A stretch of DNA of 64,000 nt from the NCBI GenBank assembly GCA_963707135.1, contig CAVPOY010000043.1, positions 62,001 to 126,000 of the forward strand. The letters are read 5' to 3'. The translations under genes and the position numbers were made by a program. Below the pieces are notes generated by a model, which saw only the letters and a list, made by a program, of their open reading frames with translations, did not search any database and was not told where the DNA came from. Below, one piece after another: positions 7,279-16,080 of the stretch. How positions within the stretch are numbered: the stretch's first letter is position 1; each line of letters starts with the position of its first letter. This DNA comes from JBGSTR01 sp963707135 (GTDB lineage Bacteria; Pseudomonadota; Gammaproteobacteria; Chromatiales; Chromatiaceae).

Positions 7279-8556
7279 ATGTCCGAAATCGTCGACGTCA
7301 GCGCCCGGGAGGTACTGGATTCCCGCGGAAATCCCACCGTCGAGGCCGATGTCATCACCGCGGCGGGTGCGATCGGGCGCGCCATCGTGCCCTCCGGGGC
7401 GTCCACCGGCTCCCGCGAGGCCCTGGAGCTGCGGGATGGGGACCCGGCGCGCTACGGCGGAAAGGGCGTGCTGGGGGCGGTCGCGAACATCCGGGGTGAG
7501 CTGCGCGATGTGGCGGTCGGCATGGAGGTGTCGGACCAGGTGGGGCTCGACCGGGCCATGATCGCCCTCGACGGCACCGACAACAAGGCGCGGCTGGGGG
7601 CCAATGCCCTGCTCGGCGTCTCGTTGGCCGCGGCGCACGCGACGGCGCAGGAGAAGGCGCTTCCACTCTACCGGTCGCTGTCCGGCGGCCCATACCGACT
7701 GCCGGTGCCGATGATGAATATCATCAACGGCGGCCAGCACGCGGACAACAGCGTGGACTTCCAGGAGTTCATGATCCTGCCCGTCGGCGCGGCCAGCCTG
7801 CGCGAGGCCGTCCGCTACGGGGCCGAGGTCTTCCACGCCCTAAAGTCAGTGCTCAAGAAGCGCGGTCTGGCCACGGCGGTCGGCGATGAGGGCGGGTTCG
7901 CGCCCGATCTGCCGTCCAACCTGGCCGCAATCGAGGCGATCCTCGAGGCGATCGGAAACGCGGGCTTCAGGGCGGGTGAGGACATTTACCTTGGAATGGA
8001 CGTGGCCAGCTCGGAGTTCTACCGGGACGGCGTCTACGACCTCGCCGGCGAGGGCCGCAAGCTTGACTCGGACGGCATGACCGATCTCCTGCTGGACTGG
8101 GTCTCGCAATACCCGATCATCACCATCGAGGACGGCCTCGCCGAGGGCGACTGGGACGGCTGGAAGCGCCAGACCGAGCGGCTCGGCGAGCGGGTGCAAC
8201 TGGTCGGGGACGACCTCTTTGTCACCAACACGCGGATCCTGGAAGAGGGGATCGCGAAGGGCATCGCCAACTCGATCCTGATCAAGGTCAACCAGATCGG
8301 CACCCTGACCGAGACCCTGGAGGCGATCCGGATGGCCCATGACGCGGGCTATACGGCCGTCGTCTCGCACCGCTCCGGCGAGACCGAGGACACGACGATC
8401 GCCGACCTTGCGGTCGCGGCGTCGACCGGCCAGATCAAGACCGGCTCCCTGTCGCGCTCAGACCGTGTGGCCAAGTACAACCAGCTGATGCGTATTGAGG
8501 ATCAGCTCGGGGACGAGGCGATCTACGCGGGTCGTTCCGCCTTCAAGCGGCTCTGA
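7279..8556 (+). CDS. eno: Enolase
   Basis: Interconverts 2-phosphoglycerate and phosphoenolpyruvate in glycolysis; also part of the RNA degradosome in many gammaproteobacteria. The 425-residue protein has the complete family layout: N-terminal ARE-LDSRGNPTVE, the SGASTG loop, GDEGGFAP, the metal ligands in LGMDVAS, TIEDGL and GDDLFVTN, the catalytic Lys in LIKVNQIG, and SHRSGETEDT. GGAG precedes the ATG by about 7 bases. The RNA-like element immediately upstream suggests post-transcriptional control. Confidence 0.98.
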   Translation: MSEIVDVSAREVLDSRGNPTVEADVITAAGAIGRAIVPSGASTGSREALELRDGDPARYGGKGVLGAVANIRGELRDVAVGMEVSDQVGLDRAMIALDGTDNKARLGANALLGVSLAAAHATAQEKALPLYRSLSGGPYRLPVPMMNIINGGQHADNSVDFQEFMILPVGAASLREAVRYGAEVFHALKSVLKKRGLATAVGDEGGFAPDLPSNLAAIEAILEAIGNAGFRAGEDIYLGMDVASSEFYRDGVYDLAGEGRKLDSDGMTDLLLDWVSQYPIITIEDGLAEGDWDGWKRQTERLGERVQLVGDDLFVTNTRILEEGIAKGIANSILIKVNQIGTLTETLEAIRMAHDAGYTAVVSHRSGETEDTTIADLAVAASTGQIKTGSLSRSDRVAKYNQLMRIEDQLGDEAIYAGRSAFKRL

Positions 8557-8584
8557 CCGCGCCGTCGACCCGCGCCGCCCGACG

Positions 8585-8878
8585 ATGCGATTCCTGATCG
8601 CCCTGCTGCTGACCCTCGTGCTCGTGCTCCAGTACCGGCTCTGGGTCGGTCAGGGCAGCCTCGCGGAGGTGCACGCCCTGCAGCTGGAGATCGGCGCCCA
8701 GAAGGACGAGAACGAGCGCCTCCAGGCGCGAAACCAGGAGCTCCAGGCCGAGGTCGCCGACCTGCAGAACGGGAGGGAGGCGCTCGAGGAGCGCGCCCGC
8801 AGCGAGCTCGGCATGATCAAGCCGGGCGAGGTCTTCATCCAGGTTATCGAGCGGCCCGACGCGAAGGCCGGGCAATGA
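8585..8878 (+). CDS. ftsB: Cell division protein FtsB
   Basis: Bitopic inner-membrane protein of the FtsQLB divisome complex. The 97-residue protein has one N-terminal membrane helix (about residues 3-19), then a Glu/Gln/Leu-rich coiled coil (about residues 25-70) and the conserved ARSELGMIKPGE segment. Length matches the family (about 95-105). The ATG at 8585 is chosen because it begins directly at the membrane helix; the frame extends 30 residues upstream into eno. Its last four bases overlap the ispD start (ATGA), as in the conserved ftsB-ispD-ispF operon. Confidence 0.95.
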   Translation: MRFLIALLLTLVLVLQYRLWVGQGSLAEVHALQLEIGAQKDENERLQARNQELQAEVADLQNGREALEERARSELGMIKPGEVFIQVIERPDAKAGQ

Positions 8879-9585
8879 GCGCGGCCCCGGTCTTCTGGGC
8901 CCTCATCCCCGCCGCCGGGGCCGGGCGGCGTATGGGCGGAGCGACACCGAAGCAATACCTGGAGCTTGCCGGCCGACCCGTGATCGAGCACGTGCTCGCG
9001 CGCTTCGTCGATCACCCCTGGATCGCGGGGACCCTGGTCGTGCTCGACCCGTCGGACGACCGCTGGGAGGGTACGTCCTACGCGGGTCACCCGCGGGTAC
9101 ACCGGGCCGAGGGTGGCGCCGAGCGCTGTCACTCGGTCCTGAACGGACTGGATGCGCTGGCCGCACTGGCCTCGAGCGACGTCTGGGTGCTGGTCCACGA
9201 CGCGGCGCGCCCCTGCCTGCGTCCGGCCGATCTGGAGCGGATGCTGGAGACCCTCGCGGACGACCCGGTAGGCGGGATCCTGGCGGTGCCGGTGCGCGAC
9301 ACCATGAAGCGCGCCGACGGTTCCGGACGCATCGGCGCGACCGTCGATCGCGAGGCGCTCTGGCACGCGCTGACGCCGCAGATGTTTCGGCTTGGTGTGC
9401 TGCGGGAGGCGCTCTCGGCGGTCGTGGGAGCCGGAGATTTGGTCACCGACGAAGCCGAGGCGGTCGAGCGCATGGGGCGCGCCCCGCGTCTGGTCGAGGG
9501 GCATGCCGACAATCTTAAGGTCACCCGCCCGGAGGACCTGTCGCTGGCCCGATTCTTTCTGGAAAGCCAGGGACGGTCATGCTGA
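8875..9585 (+). CDS. ispD: 2-C-methyl-D-erythritol 4-phosphate cytidylyltransferase
   Basis: Third step of the MEP isoprenoid pathway: couples CTP to methylerythritol 4-phosphate. The 236-residue protein shows the nucleotidyltransferase start PAAGAGRRMGG followed by PKQYLELAGRPVIEH, then VHDAARPC and the VPVRDTMKR segment. Length is typical. It overlaps ftsB by four bases and ispF by seven, indicating one tightly coupled transcript. Confidence 0.97.
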   Translation: MSAAPVFWALIPAAGAGRRMGGATPKQYLELAGRPVIEHVLARFVDHPWIAGTLVVLDPSDDRWEGTSYAGHPRVHRAEGGAERCHSVLNGLDALAALASSDVWVLVHDAARPCLRPADLERMLETLADDPVGGILAVPVRDTMKRADGSGRIGATVDREALWHALTPQMFRLGVLREALSAVVGAGDLVTDEAEAVERMGRAPRLVEGHADNLKVTRPEDLSLARFFLESQGRSC

Positions 9586-10049
9586 TCGGCCAGGGGCTCG
9601 ATGCCCATCGCTTTGCGCCGGGGCGCCGACTGGTCCTCGGCGGGGTCGAGGTGCCTCATGACCAGGGGCTCGCGGCCCACTCCGACGGCGATGTGGCGAT
9701 CCATGCGCTCTGCGATGCCCTACTCGGGGCCGCGGGGCTCGGCGACATCGGGCGCCATTTTCCGGACACCGACGCCGCCTACGCCGGGATCGACAGCCGC
9801 CGGCTGCTGCGCCGTGTGGTGGCGGAGCTCGCGGGGCAGGGGCTAGCCGTTCACAACGCGGACCTGACGATCGTCGCGCAGCGCCCCAGACTCGCGGACC
9901 ACATCCCGACGATGCGCCAGCGGCTGGCCGAGGATCTGGGGTGCGACCCGACGCGGGTCAATGTGAAGGCGACTACCACGGAACAGATGGGGTTCACCGG
10001 GCGCGGCGAGGGTATCGCGGCGCTTGCCGTGGTGACGCTGCGGGAATGA
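9579..10049 (+). CDS. ispF: 2-C-methyl-D-erythritol 2,4-cyclodiphosphate synthase
   Basis: Forms the cyclodiphosphate ring in the MEP pathway, releasing CMP. The 156-residue protein starts with GQGLDAHRF, giving the metal ligands Asp and His, and has the third ligand in HSDGDVAIHALCDALLGA. The C-terminal ATTTEQMGFTGRGEG signature is intact. Length matches the homotrimeric family enzyme (about 157-160). It overlaps the end of ispD, and its stop codon overlaps the ATG of the following truD reading frame (ATGA). Confidence 0.97.
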   Translation: MLIGQGLDAHRFAPGRRLVLGGVEVPHDQGLAAHSDGDVAIHALCDALLGAAGLGDIGRHFPDTDAAYAGIDSRRLLRRVVAELAGQGLAVHNADLTIVAQRPRLADHIPTMRQRLAEDLGCDPTRVNVKATTTEQMGFTGRGEGIAALAVVTLRE

Positions 10050-11124
10050 CGGGCGGGTCGGCAACCGGCCTGGACGCCGTTCGACGCGCTTCCGTTCGCC
10101 CACGGCGGGCCGATCGGGCACGGGCGGCTGAGGTCCTGTCCGTCGGACTTTCAGGTCGAGGAGGAGCTGGGTTTCGCGCCGGACGGCGACGGGGATCATC
10201 GGCTGCTGTGGGTGCGCAAGACCGGGGCGAACACCGAGTGGGTCGCGCGGCGTCTGGCGAAGCTGGCCGGCATCCCGGTGTCCGCGGTCGGGCTACGCGG
10301 GCCTGAAGGACCGCCACGCGGTCACCAGCCAGTGGTTCTCGCTCCCGAGGCCCCGCGACGCCGAGCCCGACTGGACAGTGCTTCACGCCGAAGGCATCGA
10401 GGTCCTGGAGGTCAGGCCCCACCGCCGCAAGCTGCGGCAGGGTGCGTTGTCCGGGAACCGATTTCGGATCCTGATACGCGAATTCGATGCGCCGTCGGGG
10501 GCGGTCGACAGCCGGGTCGCCGCGTTGCGGGAAAGGGGTGTTCCCAACTACTTCGGAGAGCAGCGTTTCGGACGCGACGCGTCGAACCTGGCGCGGGCCG
10601 AAGAGCTTTTCCGTGGCGCGCGCCGCCGGGTGCCTGCGCACCAGCGGGGCCTCTGGCTGTCCGCCGCGCGCTCCCAACTGTTCAACGAGGTATTGGCGGA
10701 GCGGGTTCGGCGCGGGGACTGGGATCGGCCGCGACCCGGGGACTGTCTGCAACTCGACGGCAGCCGGTCGTTTTTCGCCGCCACCGAGATCGACCACGTC
10801 CTGGAGGCCCGCGCCAAGTCGATGGACCTGCACCCGAGTGGTCCCCTGTGGGGTGCCGGCTCATTGCCTTCCACCGGCGACATCCAGGCCCTAGAGGACG
10901 GTGTTGCGGCCCGTTTCCCCGCCTGGGCCGAAGGTCTCGCCGCGTTTGGCATGGACCAGCAGCGCCGGTCCCTGCGGCTGCCGTTGTCGGGGCTCGGTGC
11001 GACCGGGTTGTCGGACGGTCTCGAGTTGACTTTCGCGCTTCCGGCCGGGTCCTACGCGACGGCCGTGCTCCGGGAACTGGTTGATTGGAGCGGCGATGAT
11101 GCAAGCGCTGGGCGATCGGAGTAA
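10046..11124 (+). pseudogene. truD: tRNA pseudouridine(13) synthase, two apparent frameshifts
   Basis: TruD modifies U13 of tRNA-Glu. Homology runs through three frames. A start ATG overlaps the ispF stop. From about 10071 the protein continues in the next frame (FAHGGPIGHGRL, then SDFQVEEELGF and LLWVRKTGANTEW). From about 10291 it continues in the third frame (GYAGLKDRHAVTSQWF to the end). Each change is a +1 step, as if one base were inserted; the second is explained by an extra G in the GGG run at 10290-10292, just before the catalytic Asp of GLKDRHA. The rest is well conserved (VPNYFGEQRFG, LSAARSQLFN). Either the gene is broken or the sequence carries base-calling errors. Confidence 0.85.
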
Positions 11125-11145
11125 CGCCCGCGCGGGGCCGGTTGG

Positions 11146-11709
11146 TCATCTCCGGGTCGCGGCCGATGCGCGCTTGGCCTTGTCGGGGTTTCGAAGCAGT
11201 ACGTAGGCCGCGCCGCCCCCGCCGTCGCGTTGGGTGGCGGAGCAGAATGCCAGCACCTGGTCATAGAGTCTGAGCCAGTAGTTGACCTTCTGCTTCAGGA
11301 CCGGCGGCCGTGGAGCTGTTCTGGATCCTCTGCCATGGATGATCCGCGCACAGCGGACCCGTCGATGGGCGCATTCGGCGAGAAATTCCGCGAGCGTGCG
11401 ACGCGCGACCGCGACCGTCAGACCGTGCAGGTCGACCTCGAGCCCGACATCGATCGCCCCACGCTGCAGGTCGGCCAGCGTACGCCGCTGCACCCCGGGG
11501 CGCACGAACAGCAGGTAGTCCGGCGTCTCGACCTCGGCCTCCGACAGGGTTGACGCATTGTCCGCTTCGGGCGGCTCCGGAGGTCGTGGGCGTGGGATCG
11601 GCGGTGGCCTGCGCCGGTAGGGCTCCGCGCCCTCGTGCCGCAGCGGCTCGGCGTCGTGCACCTGTTCACGAAACAATTCCAAATCAGATTCTTGGATTTG
11701 CTTCTTCAT
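11146..11709 (-). CDS. smrA: Smr-domain endonuclease, SmrA type
   Basis: Small MutS-related domain protein, a predicted nuclease acting on DNA or RNA. The 187-residue protein has a charged Pro-rich N-terminal half (about residues 1-75) and a C-terminal Smr domain with the motifs VDLHGLT near residue 93 and IIHGRGSRTAP near residue 125. This layout fits the YdaL/SmrA group rather than MutS2. It converges on truD with a 21-bp gap and is divergent from surE. Precise substrate cannot be told from sequence. Confidence 0.9.
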   Translation of the reverse strand: MKKQIQESDLELFREQVHDAEPLRHEGAEPYRRRPPPIPRPRPPEPPEADNASTLSEAEVETPDYLLFVRPGVQRRTLADLQRGAIDVGLEVDLHGLTVAVARRTLAEFLAECAHRRVRCARIIHGRGSRTAPRPPVLKQKVNYWLRLYDQVLAFCSATQRDGGGGAAYVLLRNPDKAKRASAATRR

Positions 11710-11710
11710 G

Positions 11711-11716
11711 TATAAT
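11711..11716 (+). promoter_or_regulatory. Possible -10 element for the surE-rpoS operon
   Basis: A perfect TATAAT lies in the divergent smrA/surE region, 214 bp before surE. No good -35 hexamer sits at the usual 16-18 bp, so the promoter call is weak. Confidence 0.25.
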
Positions 11717-11929
11717 CATGCGGATTGAACCGGGGTTCAGAAACAGTATACCAATCGAAACAGGGCTTGGCGGTCGGGTGCTTTCCAGTATCATCCAGAG
11801 GTTTTCGGCCGCGCCCTCGTCGATCGCGCCCGCCCTGTGCCTGTCGGCGCCGTTCCTCCTGGGCCAGCTCGCAGGGCACGCCCGCATCGGTAGTCGAAGG
11901 CCGCAAACGGAAATCGCGTCGTTCCAAAC

Positions 11930-12679
11930 ATGAAGATCCTGGTCAGCAACGACGATGGGTACCGGTCGCCGGGCTTGATCGTGCTGGCCGACGCCCTGCG
12001 GCGCTTCGGCGAGGTCATCGTCGTGGCGCCGGAGCGAGATCGCAGCGGGGCAAGCAACTCGCTGACGCTGGATGTTCCGCTGCGCGTTCAGCGCATGGCC
12101 AACGGTTTTATCTGCGTCGACGGGACGCCAACCGACTGCGTTCATGTCGCCATCACCGGTTTGCTCGACTCGGAGCCCGATATCGTCGTCGCGGGTATCA
12201 ACCACGGGCCCAATCTGGGAGACGATGTCCTGTACTCGGGCACGGTGGCGGCGGCCACCGAGGGGCGGTTTCTGGGCCTTCCCGCGATCGCGGTGTCGAT
12301 CGATGCCTTCGAGCCGCGGCACCTGGAGACCGCCGCCCAGGTTGTGGTTCGGTTGCTGGAGCGTATGCCGGCAGCGGCCTTAGAGTCGAATCTGGTTCTC
12401 AACGTCAACGTGCCCGATGTCGCTTACGGGGACATCAAAGGCTTCGCGGCTACCCGGCTCGGGCATAGACACAAGGCCGAGCCGGTGGTCGCGTCGAAGG
12501 ACCCCCGCGGCCGGGTGATCTATTGGGTCGGACCCGCGGGGCCCGAGCAGGACGCTGGACCCGGGACCGATTTTTACGCCCTGCGCGAGGGGCGCGTCTC
12601 GATAACGCCGCTGCAGGTGGACCTGACCCGGCACAGCGCCCTGGAGCCGCTCGGACGATGGCTGGAAGAACGCCACTGA
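11930..12679 (+). CDS. surE: 5'/3'-nucleotidase SurE
   Basis: Metal-dependent survival nucleotidase that dephosphorylates nucleoside monophosphates, with exopolyphosphatase activity in some members. The 249-residue protein begins MKILVSNDDGY, containing the Asp-Asp metal pair, and has further ligand regions in DRSGASNSLT and AGINHGPNLGDD, followed by SGTVAAATEG. Length matches the family. It heads the conserved stationary-phase cluster surE-pcm-yqaA-nlpD-rpoS, and the next gene starts inside its 3' end. Confidence 0.97.
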   Translation: MKILVSNDDGYRSPGLIVLADALRRFGEVIVVAPERDRSGASNSLTLDVPLRVQRMANGFICVDGTPTDCVHVAITGLLDSEPDIVVAGINHGPNLGDDVLYSGTVAAATEGRFLGLPAIAVSIDAFEPRHLETAAQVVVRLLERMPAAALESNLVLNVNVPDVAYGDIKGFAATRLGHRHKAEPVVASKDPRGRVIYWVGPAGPEQDAGPGTDFYALREGRVSITPLQVDLTRHSALEPLGRWLEERH

Positions 12680-13341
12680 CCGTAGACGCGGTCCACCGCG
12701 GTATCGGCATGACCTCGCGGCGTACCCGCGAGCGGCTGATTCAGCGCCTGCGCGAGGCCGGTATTTTGAGCCGGGACGTGCTCGCCGTGATGCGCGATCT
12801 GCCGCGCCACCTGTTCGTTGACGAGGCGCTGGCGAGTCGCGCCTACGAGGACTCGGCCCTGCCGATCGGCCACGGGCAGACGATCTCACAGCCCTACACG
12901 GTCGCGAGAATGACCGAGGCCCTGCTGGAACCGGGGCGCCCGTCCACGGTGCTCGAGATCGGGACCGGCTCCGGGTTCCAGACCGCCGTGCTCGCGTCTC
13001 TGGTGCGGCGCGTCTATAGCGTGGAGCGCATCCAGGAGCTGCTCTTGCAGGCCCAGCAGCGTCTGCGCCTGCTGAAGCTGCGTAATGTACGTTTCCGCCA
13101 CGGTGACGGCGCCCTTGGGTGGGGCGAGTACGCCCCGTACGATGGCATCCTGGTCACCGCCGCGCCCAGGGGCGTGCCCAGGGGGCTCGCCGAGCAGTTG
13201 GCGCCCGGGGGTTGCATGGTGCTGCCGATCGGGGCCGGCGATCGGCAGAAGCTGGTGCGCGTCACTCGCGGCGAGCAGGGGTTCGAGCAGGAGGTGCTCG
13301 AGCCGGTGAGCTTCGTGCCTTGGCTTGGGGGCGTATCCTGA
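12658..13341 (+). CDS. pcm: Protein-L-isoaspartate O-methyltransferase
   Basis: Repairs damaged proteins by methylating isoaspartyl residues with S-adenosylmethionine. The 227-residue protein has the N-terminal RLREAGI-LSRDVLAVM helix, the substrate-loop segment GHGQTISQPYTVARM, the SAM-binding motif LEIGTGSGFQTAVLA and the post-I segment VYSVERI. The ATG at 12658 lies within surE (22 bp overlap); earlier in-frame starts would add residues that only shadow surE. Its stop overlaps the next start codon (TGATG). Confidence 0.95.
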   Translation: MAGRTPLTVDAVHRGIGMTSRRTRERLIQRLREAGILSRDVLAVMRDLPRHLFVDEALASRAYEDSALPIGHGQTISQPYTVARMTEALLEPGRPSTVLEIGTGSGFQTAVLASLVRRVYSVERIQELLLQAQQRLRLLKLRNVRFRHGDGALGWGEYAPYDGILVTAAPRGVPRGLAEQLAPGGCMVLPIGAGDRQKLVRVTRGEQGFEQEVLEPVSFVPWLGGVS

Positions 13342-13922
13342 TGGCGATCTTCTCGACGCTCTATGACCGTGTGATGCTGTGGTCCCGCCACCGCCATGCC
13401 CCCTGGTATCTCGGGGGCTTGAGCTTCGCGGAATCCTCGTTTTTCCCGATCCCTCCCGACGTGATGCTCGCCCCCATGAGCATGGCCAAGCCGGGGAAGG
13501 CTTGGTGGTACGCGGCGCTGACGACGCTGGCCTCGGTCGCCGGCGGGCTGTTCGGTTATGCCATCGGCCTGTTCGCCTTCGATCTGGTCCAGCCGTTAGT
13601 CGGGGAGGGCGGGCGCTACCAGGGTGCCTTCACCCAGGCCAAGTCCTGGTTCGACGAATGGGGGATCTGGGCGATCTTCATCGCCGGGTTTTCCCCGATC
13701 CCCTACAAGATTTTCACGATCACGGCCGGTGTCCTTTCGATGGCTTTGGTGCCCTTCGTGGTTGCCTCGGCGATCGGGCGGGGTATGAGGTTTTTCCTGG
13801 TTGCCGCCCTGATGGCCTGGGGTGGGGAGCGTATGGAAGGGACGCTTCGCCGCTATGTCGACCGCATCGGGTGGATCATGGTGGCCCTGATCGCCCTGGT
13901 GATTCTGGTGAATGCTCGCTAG
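13341..13922 (+). CDS. DedA/VTT-family inner-membrane protein, YqaA type
   Basis: Polytopic membrane protein of the DedA/SNARE-associated (VTT) family, related to lipid-scramblase-like transporters. The 193-residue protein has about five hydrophobic segments and the family motif around FAESSFFPIPPDVML near residue 30, as well as GFSPIPYKIFTITAG near residue 115, where the conserved Pro and polar residues sit within a re-entrant loop. Genes of this type often sit between pcm and nlpD in gammaproteobacteria. The start overlaps the pcm stop. Substrate is unknown. Confidence 0.88.
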   Translation: MAIFSTLYDRVMLWSRHRHAPWYLGGLSFAESSFFPIPPDVMLAPMSMAKPGKAWWYAALTTLASVAGGLFGYAIGLFAFDLVQPLVGEGGRYQGAFTQAKSWFDEWGIWAIFIAGFSPIPYKIFTITAGVLSMALVPFVVASAIGRGMRFFLVAALMAWGGERMEGTLRRYVDRIGWIMVALIALVILVNAR

Positions 13923-13925
13923 ATC

Positions 13926-14759
13926 ATGGGAATAGATCGGCCAGCCGGCTGGCGACAGGCGGCGCGCGCGGCCGTCCATGCCGGACCCCTGAGCTGGTTC
14001 GCGGCCGCGCTGCTCGGGTTACTGATCGGCGGCTGCGGTTCCACCGGTCCGGCCCCGGTGGACGGCTGGGACTGGAAGGGGCCCGTCCCCGACGGCTATT
14101 ACCTGGTGCGCAAGGGCGACACCCTCGCCGAGATCGCCCAGCGGCGTGGCGTGCGGTTTCGCACGCTGGCCCAGTGGAACGGCCTGAAGTCACCTTACAC
14201 CATCTACGCCGGCAGGCTGCTGCGCATCCAGCCGCCCGACGGGAGCCCCGTGCCGCGGCGCGGCTACGTGGCCCGCACGGGCTCGAAGTCCGGAAAATCG
14301 GCCGCGAGAGCCAGCCGGTCCGGTGGGGCGAAATCGGCCCCCGCCGTACAGTCCGCCGCGCCCGGCAGCCGGCGCGCCGCTTCCGGGGTAGCCTGGGATT
14401 GGCCGCTCGACGGGCGTTTGCTCCAGGGCTTTCTCCAGGGGGATCGCACCCACCAGGGCATCCGCATCGGCGGGCGTGCTGGCGAGCAGGTACGCGCCGC
14501 CGCCGAAGGCAAGGTGGTGTACAGTGGCAGTGGACTGAAGGGTTACGGCAACCTTATTATCGTCAAGCACAATAAGAAATACCTGAGCGCGTACGGCTTC
14601 AATCGCAGGCTGTACGTCAAGGAAGGGGATAACGTCAGCCGGGGGCAGGCGATTGCGGAGGTCGGCCAGGGGGCGGAGGGGGCCTACCTGTTGCACTTCG
14701 AGGTCCGGCGCGACGGCACGGCCGTCGACCCGATCCTGTACCTGCCTCGGCGCAAGTGA
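13926..14759 (+). CDS. nlpD: LysM/M23 murein hydrolase activator, lipoprotein
   Basis: Outer-membrane lipoprotein that activates the amidase AmiC during cell separation. The 277-residue protein has a signal peptide ending in the lipobox LIGG-C37, a LysM domain (about residues 57-103, YYLVRKGDTLAEIAQRRG) and a C-terminal LytM/M23 domain (about residues 155-272). The M23 metal ligands are degenerate, with HQGIR instead of HxGxD and AYGFN instead of AYAHN. This is as expected for NlpD, which is catalytically dead. It sits 3 bp after the DedA-family gene and 33 bp before rpoS; in E. coli an rpoS promoter lies inside nlpD. Confidence 0.93.
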   Translation: MGIDRPAGWRQAARAAVHAGPLSWFAAALLGLLIGGCGSTGPAPVDGWDWKGPVPDGYYLVRKGDTLAEIAQRRGVRFRTLAQWNGLKSPYTIYAGRLLRIQPPDGSPVPRRGYVARTGSKSGKSAARASRSGGAKSAPAVQSAAPGSRRAASGVAWDWPLDGRLLQGFLQGDRTHQGIRIGGRAGEQVRAAAEGKVVYSGSGLKGYGNLIIVKHNKKYLSAYGFNRRLYVKEGDNVSRGQAIAEVGQGAEGAYLLHFEVRRDGTAVDPILYLPRRK

Positions 14760-14792
14760 TCCCGTCCGTTCGGATGGAGGAGGGAGGTGTCG

Positions 14793-15803
14793 ATGGCGGT
14801 CACCGACGAGCAAGAGGCGAGCGACAGCGGGCCCGACGCTGATACGGAAGCCTTGATGCTTCTCAGCGCGGACTCGGAGGAGATCGCGGCCGGAAACGGG
14901 GATTCGGAATCACTCGACAGCGTCGACCTGGACGGCGCGCCACTCGGCGAGCGTTTCGCGTCCGGCGACGGCGACTTCGACGCCACCCGTCTGTACCTCA
15001 ACGAGATCGGCGAATCCAAGCTCCTGACCGCCGACGAGGAGGTCCAGTACGCGCGCCTGGCCCAGCAGGGCGACAACCTGGCGCGTCAGCGCATGATCGT
15101 CAGCAATCTGCGCCTGGTGGTCAAGATCGCGCGCCGCTATCTGAACCGTGGCCTGCCGCTGCTCGACCTGATCGAGGAGGGGAATCTCGGGCTGATCCGG
15201 GCCGTCGAGAAGTTCGATCCTGAGCGGGGTTTCCGCTTCTCGACCTACGCGACCTGGTGGATCCGCCAGACTATCGAGCGGGCCATCATGAACCAGACGC
15301 GCACGGTGCGTCTGCCCATTCATGTCCTTAAGGAGATCAATCTCTATCTGCGGGCGGCCCGTCAGCTTGCCCAGGAGTTGGACCGCGAGCCCACGACCGA
15401 GGACGTCGCGATCGTGCTCGAGAAACCGATCAGCGAGGTCAAGCGTATGCTCGGCCTCAACGAGCGCATCGCCTCGGTGGACACCCCCTACAGCAAGGAC
15501 GCCGACAAACCCCTGGTCGACATGCTCGAGGACCACACGGTCGACGACCCGACGGAGCGCATCTACGATCAGAATATCCAGTGTAACTTCGAGCAGTGGC
15601 TCGGGAAGCTGAACCTCAAGCAGCGCCAGGTCGTGGAACGCCGGTTCGGGTTGCGCGGGCACGAGAGCTCGACCCTTGAACGGGTCGCCCAGGAGCTCGG
15701 CGTCACCCGTGAGCGCGTGCGCCAGATCCAGATGGATGCACTGCGGCGCCTGCGCGACATCCTCGAGAAAGACGGATTCTCCGTCGACTCTTTCTTCAAA
15801 TAG
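14793..15803 (+). CDS. rpoS: RNA polymerase sigma factor RpoS (sigma-38)
   Basis: Sigma factor of stationary phase and general stress. The 336-residue protein has an acidic N-terminus, region 1.2 (DATRLYLNEIGES-LLTADEE), region 2 with the -10 recognition helix FSTYATWWIRQTIERAI, region 3 starting RTVRLPIHVLKEIN, and region 4.2 VTRERVRQIQMDALRRLRDIL. The ending DGFSVDSFFK is typical of RpoS rather than RpoD. GGGAGG lies 5 bases before the ATG at 14793; a GTG two codons upstream is possible. Context next to nlpD confirms the identity. Confidence 0.96.
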   Translation: MAVTDEQEASDSGPDADTEALMLLSADSEEIAAGNGDSESLDSVDLDGAPLGERFASGDGDFDATRLYLNEIGESKLLTADEEVQYARLAQQGDNLARQRMIVSNLRLVVKIARRYLNRGLPLLDLIEEGNLGLIRAVEKFDPERGFRFSTYATWWIRQTIERAIMNQTRTVRLPIHVLKEINLYLRAARQLAQELDREPTTEDVAIVLEKPISEVKRMLGLNERIASVDTPYSKDADKPLVDMLEDHTVDDPTERIYDQNIQCNFEQWLGKLNLKQRQVVERRFGLRGHESSTLERVAQELGVTRERVRQIQMDALRRLRDILEKDGFSVDSFFK

Positions 15804-15890
15804 CCCGCTTCAGCTAATCAGCCCGTGCGCGGCGCGGTGCCGCCTCGCGGCCCTTTTCCCGATGCGCCCCGATCGAGCGCCCTGGCGCAA

Positions 15891-15904
15891 TTGATCCAGA
15901 TCAA
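15891..15904 (+). promoter_or_regulatory. FNR box upstream of ccoN
   Basis: TTGATCCAGATCAA is a perfect FNR consensus and identical to the box before fnr. If it acts as a class II activator site centred at -41.5, transcription would begin near 15939, giving a leader of about 140 nt. The oxidase operon is thus expected to be induced at low oxygen. Confidence 0.9.
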
Positions 15905-15948
15905 GAAAACGTGCGGCAATGCCCCTAGCGCCATAGCTCACTTGCCCC

Positions 15949-15960
15949 GTCAATATTGAC
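15949..15960. promoter_or_regulatory. Perfect 12-bp palindrome in the ccoN leader
   Basis: GTCAATATTGAC is fully self-complementary and lies 52 bp after the FNR box, close to or just downstream of the predicted transcription start. It may be an operator for a second regulator; I cannot assign one. Confidence 0.35.
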
Positions 15961-16080
15961 TTTGGGAACCCGTTCCAGTGTGATTGCCGGGCTGTGCTTT
16001 GGCACTGGGGCGCCTACTCCCAAAGGGCCGGAGCGCCTCCTTATCCTCGTTCGTTTTTCCCTTGTTCTCTGGGAGGGTTT

